This document shows, in pieces, positions 35,401 to 47,379 of a DNA stretch of 64,000 bases. Origin of the DNA: Muraenolepis orangiensis (taxonomy: Eukaryota; Chordata; Actinopteri; Gadiformes; Muraenolepididae); the NCBI GenBank assembly GCA_027704905.1, contig CM051000.1, positions 16,571,694 through 16,635,693 of the forward strand, read 5' to 3'. The position numbers were made by a program, and so were the translations under genes. Each line of letters starts with the position of its first letter. Position 1 is the first letter of the stretch. The notes beneath the pieces were generated by a model. That model ran no database searches, was not told where the DNA came from, and worked only from the letters and a program-made list of their open reading frames with translations.

Positions 35401-36141
35401 CATAACATGGTACGCTCCTATATAACGTTACCTCACCATAACATGGTACGCTCCTATATAACGTTACCTCACCATAACATGGTACGCTCCTATATAACGT
35501 TACCTCACCATAACATGGTACGCTCCTATATAACGTTACCTCACCATAACATGGTACGCTCCTATATAACGTTACCTCACCATAACATGGTACGCTCCTA
35601 TATAACGTTACCTCACCATAACATGGTACGCTCCTATATAACGTTACCTCACCATAACATGGTACGCTCCTATATAACGTTACCTCACCATAACATGGTA
35701 CGCTCCTATATAACGTTACCTCACCATAACATGGTACGCTCCTATATAACGTTACCTCACCATAACATGGTACGCTCCTATATAACGTTACCTTACCATA
35801 ACATGGTACGCTCCTATATAACGTTACCTCACCATAACATGGTACGCTCCTATATAACGTTACCTCACCATAACATGGTACGCTCCTATATAACGTTACC
35901 TCACCATAACATGGTACGCTCCTATATAACGTTACCTCACCATAACATGGTACGCTCCTATATAACGTTACCTCACCATAACATGGTACGCTCCTATATA
36001 ACGTTACCTCACCATAACATGGTACGCTCCTATATAACGTTACCTCACCATAACATGGTACGCTCCTATATAACGTTACCTCACCATAACATGGTACGCT
36101 CCTATATAACGTTACCTCACCATAACATGGTACGCTCCTAG
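32432..36141. repeat. 36-bp satellite-like array, about 102 units
   Basis: The unit reads CATAACATGGTACGCTCC followed by TATATAACGTTACCTCAC. It is almost invariant over 3.7 kb. The only variants seen are CCTTAC in place of CCTCAC in scattered units (every second unit, a 72-bp period, at about 32690-32930 and 35170-35400) and a one-base deletion near 34317. The unit is a multiple of three, so it is open for 629 and 604 codons (12-residue repeat MVRSYITLPHHN), but no start context, splice signal or domain supports a protein. Each unit has two CpGs and a TATATAA motif. Confidence 0.97.
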
Positions 36142-36244
36142 CGAGAGGAACAATGTTTTCTCTCCATATTTATTGGAACCCGAACCTGATCCTGGAGGCC
36201 GGACCAAGGTGAACACACAGGGTCTTTCCATCTGTAATCTTAAA

Positions 36245-36395
36245 CACACACATTCACACACACACACACGCAGACACTCACACACACCATGGTGGTGTAT
36301 GGTGTGCGTGTGTGCGTGTGTGCCTAACCACACACGCACACAACACACACTCCACACTTACTCAATACAAACACACACACACACACACACACTTC
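36245..36395. repeat. (CA)n/(GT)n interrupted microsatellite
   Basis: CACACA and GTGTGCGTGTGT segments alternate over about 150 bp. Confidence 0.85.
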
Positions 36396-36399
36396 CGTT

Positions 36400-36700
36400 T
36401 ACCAGGGTTAGATAGTGAGTTCTGAGTGGCGATCATTCTTCAGGGTCAACTTTGTAAGTTAATCATTTCCTTTGCTCGTTAGAGAGAAGAACGCACCGGC
36501 GACTGAATGTTACCACTTTGACAGGAGGTGATGGGCCTGGTTCACATGACACCAACATGTGTGTGACATAATCACATCATCAGGATGCCATCGTGTTGCC
36601 TGAAGGGTCCAGGGGCCTAGATTAACAATGTATCTTAAAATCCAGTTTAGAGATATGTTCCTAAACACAGGACACACATGCGCACACGCACACACACACA
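36400..36700. other. unannotated
   Basis: No exon, RNA gene or named repeat is visible in this stretch between CA-rich blocks. Confidence 0.5.
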
Positions 36701-36717
36701 CAACACAACATTGTGAG

Positions 36718-37215
<498 letters not shown>

Positions 37216-37442
37216 CTACATAACACAAAACAACGTATCTTAAAGTCGGACGTTCTGAACTGTGGAGTATTTCTGAGTTTCTGTGTTCAGGATATTTGGG
37301 GGCGGGCCTTAAGGTGGGGCCCCGCTGCTTGGCTCCGACCCTCACACTGGTCACTGCTGTTGCTATAGTGCTATTATGGTCATTACAGCAAAATGATATA
37401 TACTGTCAATACTGTATTTAATATCTATAATACAGCTACAAA

Positions 37443-37855
<413 letters not shown>

Positions 37856-37922
37856 ATGGAGGTGTGCATGATAAGGGAGGGAGGAGGATCTTTGAAGGTG
37901 TCCATTAGACCAGAAGATCAAT

Positions 37923-37925
<3 letters not shown>

Positions 37926-37993
<68 letters not shown>

Positions 37994-37998
37994 CACAC
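37926..37998. repeat. (CA)n microsatellite
   Basis: A CA tract about 70 bp downstream of the GT tract at 37717-37855, so the CA-GT-CA series has two potential fold-back partners. Confidence 0.95.
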
Positions 37999-37999
37999 C

Positions 38000-38440
38000 C
38001 CACTGTTACCCTCTGGTACAATGGCAGAATTAGTGGTCCATTCCAGATGGGTTGAGAGGGGGAGGAGCTAAAGTTGATTAGCATAAAGCATAATAATACA
38101 AACCACAGAGACAGACTGACAGACAGACAGACAGACAGGACGAACAGAAGGAGGGAGAGAGGAGGGAGGGAGAAAGGAGGAGGGTGGGAGGATGAAGGTA
38201 AGGAAGAAAGGATTATTGTTTTATTATTATTTGACAATTGTTTGATTATTGATTATTGTTTATCGTCAAATAGTTATAATATGAGTTATCATCGTTATTA
38301 TTGTTAAATAGTTATTATATAATGAGGTATCCAATGAGAATGAGGTAATAAAAGATTGTAACTTATGTACTGTATGTTTAGACTCCAGCAGACCAATAAG
38401 AAAACTCAGTCTTCCACAAAGATCTGGAGAACACACACAC
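38000..38440. other. unannotated; short GACA and GGGA runs
   Basis: Includes an ACAGACAG run near 38117-38138 and purine-rich GGGAGG near 38150-38210. Otherwise nothing recognisable. Confidence 0.5.
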
Positions 38441-38465
38441 ATGTATGCATGTATGTTGTAATGTA

Positions 38466-38668
<203 letters not shown>

Positions 38669-38725
38669 CTAATGCATCTCACTGGCTGTTCCTCTGGTCC
38701 AGCCACCTGACTCAAATTAGACCCC

Positions 38726-38726
<1 letters not shown>

Positions 38727-38762
<36 letters not shown>
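38727..38762. repeat. (CA)n microsatellite
   Basis: Short CA run about 60 bp after the GT tract. Confidence 0.9.
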
Positions 38763-38904
38763 CTCCCCTGGCTGCTGATTGGCTGTTGGGGGTACAATTG
38801 AACAGTAACAGTCCAGAACAGTCCTGCCCCACCCAACTCACTTGCTGTTTTATCTTTGTGTTGTGACACAATTAATGATGACAAATTAACACTAATTAGT
38901 CATT

Positions 38905-39010
38905 ATGTTCACCTGTGTTAATCAGTTCTGTTCATCTGTGTTAATGCGTTATGTTCACCTGTGTTAATCAGTTCTGTTCACCTGTGTTAATCAGTTCTGT
39001 TCACCTGAGT
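38905..39010. repeat. 24-bp repeat GTTCACCTGTGTTAATCAGT
   Basis: About four units of TCTGTTCACCTGTGTTAATC with minor changes. Confidence 0.85.
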
Positions 39011-39149
39011 TCCGTATTTTTAAGTTCCTTTGTTTCTGCCCCCAGTTGTTCCTTGTTGGTTTGTTTCTGTCTTCCTGTTTTCACAAAGTTCACCTCCCTG
39101 CAAGCCAAGTCCACTCAGCTGTATGTCTTCAACCCCTTGTCTCAAACAC

Positions 39150-39156
39150 ACAAACA

Positions 39157-39228
<72 letters not shown>
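39150..39228. repeat. (CA)n microsatellite
   Basis: CA tract of about 70 bp preceded by ACAAACACAAAC. Confidence 0.95.
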
Positions 39229-39229
<1 letters not shown>

Positions 39230-39723
39230 TCAGTATTTCCATCACTAGCTTGCATGCAACCCATCCACAACCCCCAGAAGGACATCAGGATGTATAAAAG
39301 ATGGCTGAGCATCAGTGAGCTTGTATAAGTGTTGTCTGTCGGTCAGTCGGTTTGCTGAGAACGCGGGGAGATGGATTAGCTTTCCCACTACGTACACACA
39401 CACACACACACTGTTTCCTTTTCTTCTCCCTCCTTCTGAAAGGAGTCAGTGAGTGACAGGGCTGAATGAGGCCGATGGATGAAAAGGGGAGACCCTGGAC
39501 CACGTACCAAGCGCTCCCCGGTGCCAGCGGCCGCATATAGAGACGCTAGTATCCTGGTAACCATGGCGATGCAGCTGGTCGCCTATTGCTATGTCACCTA
39601 CATTCCCCCCCGACTCCCCCGCAGACCATATAGAGGGAGACTTCCCCCCCGCTCCCCCCTCCGGAATAGAACTGATCTGCTGCCATGATGGATAGGATTG
39701 GGGGAGGGAGAGGGTGGAGGGGG

Positions 39724-39830
<107 letters not shown>

Positions 39831-39911
39831 TGACCCTGTTGAAATTCGACCAGTAGAAGTCAATGCGTAATTTGCAAAGTGAAACAGTTATTTTTATGTT
39901 TTTTTATATTC

Positions 39912-40553
39912 TCCACTCACTCACCCACTCCCCTCTGAAGGATCCTCTCTCCCCCATTCTCTACTCACTCACCCCCTCCCCTCTGAAGGATCCTCTCTCC
40001 CCCATTCTCTACTCACTCACCCCCTCCCCTCTGAAGGATACTCTCTCCCCCATTCTCTACTCACTCACCCCCTCCCCTCTGAAGGATCCTCTCTCCCCCA
40101 TTCTCTACTCACTCACCCCCTCCCCTCTGAAGGATCCTCTCTCCCCCATTCTCTACTCACTCACCCCCTCCCCTCTGAAGGATCCTCTCTCCCCCATTCT
40201 CCGCTCACTCACCCACTCCCCTCTGAAGGATCCTCTCTCCCCCATTCTCTACTCACTCACCCCCTCCCCTCTGAAGGATCCTCTCTCCCCCATTCTCTAC
40301 TCACTCACCCCCACCCCTCTGAAGGATCCTCTCTCCCCCATTCTCCGCTCACTCACCCACTCCCCTCTGAAGGATCCTCTCTCCCCCATTCTCTACTCAC
40401 TCACCCCCTCCCCTCTGAAGGATCCCCTCTCCCCCATTCTCCGCTCACTCACCCACTCCCCTCTGAAGGATCCTCTCTCCCCCATTCTCCGCTCACTCAC
40501 CCACTCCCCTCTGAAGGATCCTCTCTCCCCCATTCTCCGCTCACTCACCCCCT
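39912..40553. repeat. 48-bp minisatellite, about 13 units
   Basis: The unit contains CTCACTCACCCCCTCCCCTC, TGAAGGATCCTCTCTCCCCC and ATTCTCTA. Units of type CTCTACTCACTCACCCCC and CTCCGCTCACTCACCCAC are intermixed. The 48-bp length keeps an open frame (16-residue repeat) that is not a gene. Confidence 0.95.
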
Positions 40554-40554
40554 G

Positions 40555-41390
40555 AAGCACCACCAGTAGTAACATAGCATAGCTACACATTATACTGTCG
40601 TACTAAATATTTTTCTTCATTATTCAATGCCTTAGGGACTCAGAGAATCCTCCTCTGCCGTAAAACAAAACACATGCACTATGTTCCATTATACAACATT
40701 ATACAACATTGTATAACATTATATAACCTTATGTAATCCTTCCTCTGGCTACGCTTTAAAACTCAGAAGTGATATACTGTCTTCATTTATAGACAGGCTC
40801 TATTTGTCTCCTTCATGCTTATATTCAAATACTGGCTTTGTGGTTATACTCAAGCTAAGTTATATTATTTGACTTTTACTTTATTAGAGCACTAGATTTG
40901 CAATTTGAATTCTATACGTCGAAGCTGCATAAATAATCTTTCACGAAGCCTCTCTGTCCCCCTAAAATAACTTTTTATGAAAAGGTTCTTAGGAAAAATA
41001 CCCTGAGAAAGGTAATATAAATTCTTCTTAGGAAACTTCTTAAGAAATAAGTCCCGGCAAAGTGAAAATAAATCAAGTGTTTTGAGTTAGTCACATCACA
41101 GAAACATGTCTTATTAACCAGCGGGTGACTGGTTAACCCAGTCGGTTTCCCCGCGAGACGACTCTGTGTCGTAACTTATTGTTCCTCGTAGATATGGTAT
41201 CGTCGTCAGCTTCTACCCCAGACCCATAAGAGAACTGATCACTAACAAACCACTGACACAGACTGTTCTGTGTCACTACCATACTGTATTGCATCAATAC
41301 TACAATACATGTTTACAATCCACCGCACCTTTGTATGTATCAATTATATAGATTTCTTATTTGCACTTCTTGTACACAATGTTTTACTAG
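40555..41390. other. unannotated AT-rich sequence
   Basis: I see only a small ATTATACAACATT duplication near 40691-40730. No exon or named element can be supported. Confidence 0.5.
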
Positions 41391-41399
41391 TTGTCGATG

Positions 41400-41625
41400 T
41401 TGCCACGAATCAGGAAGTTTGAAGTCCCCTGATGAAGCTGCTACCCCTGCGACCCGGAAGCATTTTACTCATATTTGGGAATTGGAATCTGTTTATTTTG
41501 TTTAGTTTTTAAATAATTTATATTGTCAATGACTGTTAAGTGTGTAAAAGACCGTGAGGATTGCTACAAATTTTCGTGCAACTTGTGCCATGACAATAAA
41601 GGCATTCAGATTCAGATTCTTTTGA
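41400..41625 (+). mobile_element. LINE-like 3' end fragment
   Basis: The sequence ends CATGACAATAAAGGCATTCA followed by GATTCAGATTC tandem units, the format of L2-group LINE 3' ends in this window. No coding part is attached. Confidence 0.5.
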
Positions 41626-41854
41626 GTTCTTAATGTCAGTGGTAACTTCCTCCTGGTGTAGATTGCTCTCTGTTATGTGGTGGAACAGAGAAGCTGGTGG
41701 GGCACATTTCTAGAAGTTCCTCATCTTCTCTCTCTCTCTCTGTCTCTCTCTGATGCCTGAAGATGATGGGCTTTGACCAGAAGAGAGAGACGTGGAGGTG
41801 ACCGAAGTCAACATATCAAACACATTTTGATGTGTTCATGGAAGTTGACACAGA

Positions 41855-41855
41855 C

Positions 41856-41887
<32 letters not shown>

Positions 41888-42111
41888 CACACACACACAC
41901 ACATACTTACAGCCTCCAGCATTTACACCACATTCCTGTGAGAACTGCGAAGGGCCAAGCACATGTGAAGGATACTCGACAAAGTGTGTGTGTGTGTGTG
42001 TGTGTGTGGAGTTGTGTATGTATTGTATTGTACACAAACAAAGATACACCAACCAACACACACACACACAAACTGACACACAAACATAGTGGAGTATCTT
42101 TCACACATGCT

Positions 42112-42178
<67 letters not shown>

Positions 42179-42223
42179 AGTTGTGTATGTATTGAATTGT
42201 ACACAAACAAAGACAAACCAACC

Positions 42224-42264
<41 letters not shown>

Positions 42265-42270
42265 ATTTGT
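41855..42270. repeat. CA/GT microsatellites with a duplicated unique block
   Basis: CA tracts (41862-41903, 42222-42261) and GT tracts (41983-42008, 42114-42178) alternate. A unique segment containing GGAGTTGTGTATGTATTG and GTACACAAACAAAGA occurs at 42008-42050 and again at 42178-42222. A CATGTGAAGGATACTC phrase near 41961 recurs inverted as GAGTATCTTTCACACATG near 42092. Confidence 0.88.
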
Positions 42271-42449
42271 CAAAGTGTGTGTGGTGTGTACACACGCGTG
42301 TGAGAGGTATTTGTACATACTTACGCGCCCCCCCTCCCCAAAGCACTGTGAAATCTTAGCATCCAAAACATGCAGCGTGTGCTGATTAGCTTTAGCGTGC
42401 ACTTGAGACTCTCCACGAGGTGCCAACAACCGCCCGGGTCACATTCTAG

Positions 42450-42720
42450 TAGCCTAGGAGGTTAGGTGGTAGGTGGGTTGGAGGTTAGGGGGATAAGAGG
42501 GTAGGAGGTAGGAGGGTAGGAGGTTAGGGGGAAGAAGGGTAGGAGGTTAGGGGGTAGGAGATTTAGGGTGTAGGAGGGTAGGGGGTTAGGGGGTTGGAGG
42601 TTAGGGGGGTAGGAGGGCCTTTGGGTGTCCAGAAAGAAATGTAATGTATTATTATTATTATTGGGAGGGTAGGAGGGTAGGAGGTTAGGGGGAGGGCTAG
42701 GTGCGTAGGTAGGGTGCTAG
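42450..42720. repeat. G-rich minisatellite with TTAGGG-like units
   Basis: Units of GGAGGTTAGGGGGTAGGAGG and GGGTAGGAGG fill about 270 bp. The plus strand carries many runs of three or more G, so G-quadruplex formation is plausible. A short unrelated ATTATTATTATTGG segment splits the array near 42648. Confidence 0.88.
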
Positions 42721-42721
42721 G

Positions 42722-42824
42722 AGACCTGGCGACAAGAAGGCATCACTCCCAACAGGGCTGTGGTGGTTTCTACTGGAAGGTTTGTTAAGACATGTATTAA
42801 AAATGTTACTCCTAGCTCTCCCTC

Positions 42825-42863
<39 letters not shown>

Positions 42864-42872
42864 GTCTTTCTG

Positions 42873-42903
<31 letters not shown>

Positions 42904-43330
42904 GTCTTTAACGCAGGTTTGTTGATTATGTGATTAAGCAAAGGCCATCTCAATACTGCATGAACAGAGGCTGGGACATATCAACTATATAGATATAGAA
43001 ATATGTGTAATATATCTAACTGAAGAATAGGATGTGTGGTTGAATCAGTAGCTGAAAACAGACCGGGCACCACAGGGTTAATATGTAAGAGCGCTTCAAG
43101 ACATGAGCACATCTCGTTCCCCGTGTTCAAACAGGGCTCTCTCGCCCTCCGCCTCCCTCTGTTACCCACCACACTGTCTCCCCCCTCCTCTCTCTCCTGC
43201 TCTCTATCTTGAACGCCACCCCCCAGCCCCCCCCACCCCTTCCCCCCTTCGAGAGGCATTCCTGCCCTTCCCCCTTTTCAGCTCACCCTTCTGCTTCTAA
43301 CACTGGTAGTGATGCAAGAGACAGAGGGAA
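42722..43330. other. mostly unannotated; TCTG/TC run
   Basis: A TCTG tetranucleotide run (about 42829-42870) passes into a TC run (to 42905). The rest, including a C-rich stretch at 43210-43300, has no recognisable gene. Confidence 0.55.
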
Positions 43331-43334
43331 ACCA

Positions 43335-43595
43335 GATCAGAGAGAGAGAGAGAGGCAGAGAGACAGACACGGAGACAGAGAGAAAGATAGAGACAGACAG
43401 AAAGACAGAGAGAGACAGAGACAGAGAAAGAAAGACAGTGAGAGACAGAGGCAGAGAAAGAAAGACAGAGAGACCGACAAAGAGAAAGGCGGACAGAGAG
43501 AGAGAGAGACACACACAGACTGAGACAGAGAGAGACAGAGGCAGAGACATAGAGAGACAGACAGAGGCAGAGACAGAGAGAAAGAGAGAGGTGAC
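43335..43595. repeat. GAGA/GACA purine-rich microsatellite
   Basis: About 260 bp of GAGACAGAGAGA and AGAAAGACAG units on the plus strand. Long Arg/Glu-rich or Ser/Leu-rich open frames here are artefacts of the repeat. Confidence 0.93.
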
Positions 43596-43664
43596 ATACC
43601 TAATCACATATTTGTATTCAACATGTTGATGTGTAAAAAGTGGAAAGGGACAAAGTGGACTATA

Positions 43665-44250
43665 TTGATTTTTATTCTCTACCATCAAACTCATCAACTT
43701 TTAAACATTCATGATCAGGTTGCATCGCTATAAAAGAGCCGCTGCACTCATCTGGTTGGTCGTGGAAAGGACATGTGAACGACTAACCAATCGTACGCTA
43801 ATATTAAATGTCCGTTAAAGCGGTTCCCACGCAGAAGGCAGGACCTTTAGCTCCGTTCCTCAAGTCCACAATCTCCACACGCTCTGATTGTTCTCCATCT
43901 TCATCGCTGTCTTCCTCCTTTAAATACTTCACACACACAAACACACAAACACACACACAGTGCCTCTTCTCACACACACACGCACCTCCTCGACCCCCTT
44001 CTTTACTTTCAGTTTCCCTTTCACTGGTTCTACCCTAAAGTGGTTTCACGTTGTGATCCTCTCCCTCGACTACGTCAGTCCTTTTCTCCCGAGTGACCAC
44101 CACAGATGTTGTTGGTGTCGTCTCTGTTTGTGACATGTCCCAGAAAATGGAAAGCTGGCCAGTGTTGTTATCTCCACCTCCACCTCTCTGGCGTCCTCCA
44201 CACCGAGGAAGATGCTGGATTGACTTGATTGGTTGGAGCCAGTCAGACCT
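43665..44250 (-). other. putative 3' UTR of the BASP1-like gene
   Basis: The minus strand continues from the TGA at 44251-44253. A possible AATAAA signal lies at about 43671-43676 (TTTATT on the plus strand), giving a 3' UTR of about 580 bases. A CA-rich patch at 43929-43985 falls inside. The end is not proven. Confidence 0.4.
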
Positions 44251-45897
44251 TCAGACCAGCTCCACGGCCTGGCTGTCTGCGGCGCTGAAGGACTTGACTG
44301 CCTCGGACACGTCGTCGAGGGCCTTGAAGGTTAGGTCTTTTGTCGCCTCCAAGTCGCGCTGCTCAGTGGCGGCAACCACCCCGTTAACCTGCTCCGGAGC
44401 GCTGGAGTCGCTGCATCCTCCGTTCACCGTGGGCGGCGAGTCTGGCTCCGCCTCTTGCTCCTCCTCCCCCTCCATGGCCCCGAGACTCTCGGAATCTCCG
44501 TTCTCCATCTTGGCCACCGCCTCAACCTCCACTGGCGCCTGGCTCACGGGGACGATCGCCACGGCAGCGATGACTTCCTGGACTTCAGGGTCGGGGGTGA
44601 CCACAGGGCCTGCGTCAACTGGTACCTCGGTGGACACCTCTAGGGCAGCAGTGGGCTTGGACTGGAGCCCGGGAGCAGCTGTCTCCTCCGCCTTGACTTC
44701 TTTCTCGGTGACAGCCTCTGGAGCGGCCTCAGGAGTGGCCTCTGATGTGATCTCTGGAGCGGGCTCTGGAGTGGCCTCTGATGTGATCTCTGGAGCGGGC
44801 TCTGGAGTGGCCTCTGATGTGATCTCTGGAGCGGCCTCTGGAATGGCCTCTGGTGCAATCTCTGGAGTGGCCTCTGGAGCAGTTTCAACAGCGTCTGGGG
44901 TCTCGGCACGGGGGGCTTCAGCTTCTGTTATCTCTGTGTCGATTTGGGGTTCAGCCATGGATGGTTCTGGTGCTGGGGGGTCCTCCACAGCAGGCTGGGG
45001 TTGGGGCTGCTCCTCCGGTGTAGTAGAAGGCTCCAGGACCACCGCCGGTATCTCCTGGGTTTGTGCGGGTGCCTCTTCCAGATGTACCGGTTCTTCCGCC
45101 GCTGGTTCTGGAACAGCTGTAGGTTCTTCTGCCATTGGTTCTGGGTCCTTCTGAACTGGAACAGGCTTCTCAACAGCTGGTTCTTCTGCCACTGGTTCTA
45201 CTGCCACTGGTTCTACTGCCGCTGGTTCTGGCTCCTTTTCAACGGGAGCAGGTTCCTCTACGGATATTTCCGGAACTGGAGTTGGTTTCTCTGCAGGTGG
45301 TACTACTGCCGCTGGTTCTACCGCAGCCAGTTCTACTGCAACAGGTTTGGCAGCCACTTGTTCTTCTGCCAGTGGTTCTGGGTCGTTCTCAACTGCCACA
45401 GGTTCCTCTACGGATATTTCTGGAACTGGAGTGGGTTCCACTGCAGCCAGTTCCACTGCTTCCGGTTCAACTGCTGCCGGTTCGACTGCTGCCGGTTCCA
45501 CTGCTGCCGGTTCCACTGCAGCCGGTTCCACTGCTGCCGGTTCCACTGCAGCCGGTTCCACTGCTGCCGGTTCCACTGCAGCCGGTTGTTCTGCTGCCGG
45601 TTGTTCCGGGTCCTTCTGAGCTGGAGCGGGTTCCTGGGAGCCGGAGCCCGTCCCCATCACGCCACTCACAGCTTGCGTTATCTCCGTCAGCGCCGAGTCC
45701 ACAACCTTCTCCACCGCGGCCGACGCCTTCTCGCCCACCGCGGCAGTGAGACCGGCCGCCTGGGTGGGGAGGACGCTCTCTGCGGCCGCCTGGACTGACT
45801 CCACGCCGCCGACGGCCATGGCGGTGATGTCGTCCTTCAGACCTTTGGGGTCGCTCACGTCATAGCCCTTCTTCTTCTTGCTCAGTTTGGCTCCCAT
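44251..45897 (-). CDS. BASP1 (CAP-23/NAP-22)-like myristoylated acidic protein
   Basis: BASP1 is a growth-cone and synaptic membrane protein that binds PIP2 and calmodulin. The predicted protein is 548 residues and starts MGAKLSKKKKGYDVSD. That matches the BASP1 N-terminus: Gly2 for myristoylation, a Lys7-10 cluster and Ser6, the protein kinase C site in BASP1. The rest is low-complexity and rich in Pro, Ala, Glu and Val, with about ten EPAAV pentapeptides near residues 105-160 and three 12-residue TSEATPEPAPEI units. I chose the ATG at 45897 over an upstream in-frame ATG at 45954 because a pyrimidine tract and AG acceptor lie at 45906-45907, so upstream sequence is probably intron; BASP1 likewise has a leader exon and a single coding exon. 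It is much longer than human BASP1 (227) and not in the human BASP1 location, so orthology is unproven. Another intrinsically disordered myristoylated protein is possible. Confidence 0.82.
   Translation of the reverse strand: MGAKLSKKKKGYDVSDPKGLKDDITAMAVGGVESVQAAAESVLPTQAAGLTAAVGEKASAAVEKVVDSALTEITQAVSGVMGTGSGSQEPAPAQKDPEQPAAEQPAAVEPAAVEPAAVEPAAVEPAAVEPAAVEPAAVEPAAVEPEAVELAAVEPTPVPEISVEEPVAVENDPEPLAEEQVAAKPVAVELAAVEPAAVVPPAEKPTPVPEISVEEPAPVEKEPEPAAVEPVAVEPVAEEPAVEKPVPVQKDPEPMAEEPTAVPEPAAEEPVHLEEAPAQTQEIPAVVLEPSTTPEEQPQPQPAVEDPPAPEPSMAEPQIDTEITEAEAPRAETPDAVETAPEATPEIAPEAIPEAAPEITSEATPEPAPEITSEATPEPAPEITSEATPEAAPEAVTEKEVKAEETAAPGLQSKPTAALEVSTEVPVDAGPVVTPDPEVQEVIAAVAIVPVSQAPVEVEAVAKMENGDSESLGAMEGEEEQEAEPDSPPTVNGGCSDSSAPEQVNGVVAATEQRDLEATKDLTFKALDDVSEAVKSFSAADSQAVELV
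44720..44860 (-). repeat. 36-bp coding repeat in the BASP1-like gene
   Basis: Three near-identical 36-bp units (plus-strand GGCCTCTGATGTGATCTCTG and GAGCGGGCTCTGGAGT) encode TSEATPEPAPEI. Related but diverged units extend on both sides. Unit length is a multiple of three, so copy-number change would alter length without breaking the frame. Confidence 0.9.
45430..45605 (-). repeat. 15-bp coding repeat in the BASP1-like gene
   Basis: About eleven 15-bp units (plus-strand GCTGCCGGTTCCACT, alternating with GCAGCCGGTTCCACT) encode EPAAV. The third-position difference GCT/GCA alternates from unit to unit, indicating an underlying 30-bp duplication step. Confidence 0.92.
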
Positions 45898-45904
45898 GGT
45901 AGCT

Positions 45905-47050
45905 CCTGGATAAACACAACAGGAGGAGAGAGGTCGCAGTGTCAGCGAAAACATTTTTTATTATTTGGATGAACGTCGTCCTGTGTTTCCTAGCTAGGAT
46001 CGATAAAGTGTTATCTTATCTTATCTTATGAGTATTTTTTATGGACGGTGTCTCGGTGATTTGAAGCTTGGCTTGGTTTACAGAACGACCGGACTGGACA
46101 GGATTTAGTACCGTTTCCTTTTGGACGTGAATGTGATGAATGAGTCCAAGATGGAGAGGGTGAACCCATCCATCATAGTCCTCTCCGACCGTTTCATAAA
46201 ACACAAGCCCTCTCACAGTAACACTAACATTATTACACACCAAAAGAAAACACGCCAAAGAAAATATGCAAAAGTCTTTACTTATTACATTTTCCCCAGA
46301 TCAGCGAGGAATACATTCCGTGAATATTCCATGTATGTAGGGCTTAGATTAGAGCCAGATTGTCCCGGGCTCAGAGCTCTCTGGTTGGCAGGGGGCTTTC
46401 TCTGTGAGAGGGGGGGGGGGCTGGACTGCATTCCTCCGTGGAGCCAGGCCAGAACCCCACACAGCTTGGCTGGAAGACAAGTCGGCCAGGCCTGGGAACC
46501 GGGCTCTGACCGACCCACTCCGGACCCACAGGTCTGCCAACACTGTCGTCTACAACTCTCCAATACAACTACCGCTAGTACCATTGATAACCTGTCACTT
46601 ATACTACTGATAAACTAATACTACTGATAAACTACCGCAAGTACTACTGATAAACTAATACTACTGATAAACTACCGCAAGTAATACTGATAAACTACCA
46701 CTACTCCGATTGATTAACTCTCACTAATCTAGTATCACTAATTATACTAATAAACTAATACTAGTGAAAAAATATCACAAATACTACTGATAAACTAATG
46801 TAACTACTACTACTATATACTACTACTATACTACGACAAATAATACTAACACCACTAACAATATTGACCACAAACACACAGAGTAACCCTCACTGCTCAA
46901 TGTCGCACAATACCACTAATACTACTGCTTATACTACCACTAATGCTAGTAATCCTAGTGTGTAGCAATCCAAAGTGAACACAGAGATGTGAGATTGACA
47001 GAGAATAGAGAGGGGAGAGCAGAGAGAGGGGATAGAGAGAGGGGGGGGAG
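45905..47050 (-). other. presumed intron upstream of the BASP1-like coding exon
   Basis: Sequence 5' of the acceptor on the minus strand. It includes a TCTTATCTTATCTTATG run near 46012-46028, a poly(G) near 46410-46420 and a degenerate CTACTGATAAACTA tandem repeat at about 46595-46830. No 5' leader exon could be fixed. Confidence 0.45.
46595..46830. repeat. CTACTGATAAACTA degenerate tandem repeat
   Basis: Units of 14-22 bp based on TACTACTGATAAACTA with CCGCAAG and AATACTAC variants, over about 235 bp. Confidence 0.75.
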
Positions 47051-47057
47051 AGAGAGG

Positions 47058-47262
<205 letters not shown>

Positions 47263-47379
47263 CCTTTCAGACTATGCAGAAGTGAGCAGAGGAACCTCTC
47301 AGACCGGAACAACCAGTTACAACAACCACAGCAGTCTGCCCCCTTCAACCCAATACCCCCGGAAACATGGGCCCGGTGC

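Noticed and set aside
32456..36141. Two long open reading frames (629 and 604 codons) on the plus strand
   Set aside because: They are simply the 36-bp array read in a frame that has no stop. There is no domain, splice context or codon variation, and a one-base deletion near 34317 separates them.
44093..45154. A 353-codon open frame on the plus strand, and another at 44944-45798
   Set aside because: Both are antisense shadows of the BASP1-like coding exon, created by its GC-rich repetitive composition.
45898..45954. Upstream in-frame ATG for the BASP1-like gene at 45954
   Set aside because: A pyrimidine tract and AG acceptor lie between it and the ATG at 45897, and only the latter gives the MGxKLSKKKKGY myristoylation start.
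46285..46618. Overlapping open frames on both strands downstream of the CpG-rich segment
   Set aside because: No family similarity, no splice partners, and mutual overlap on opposite strands.
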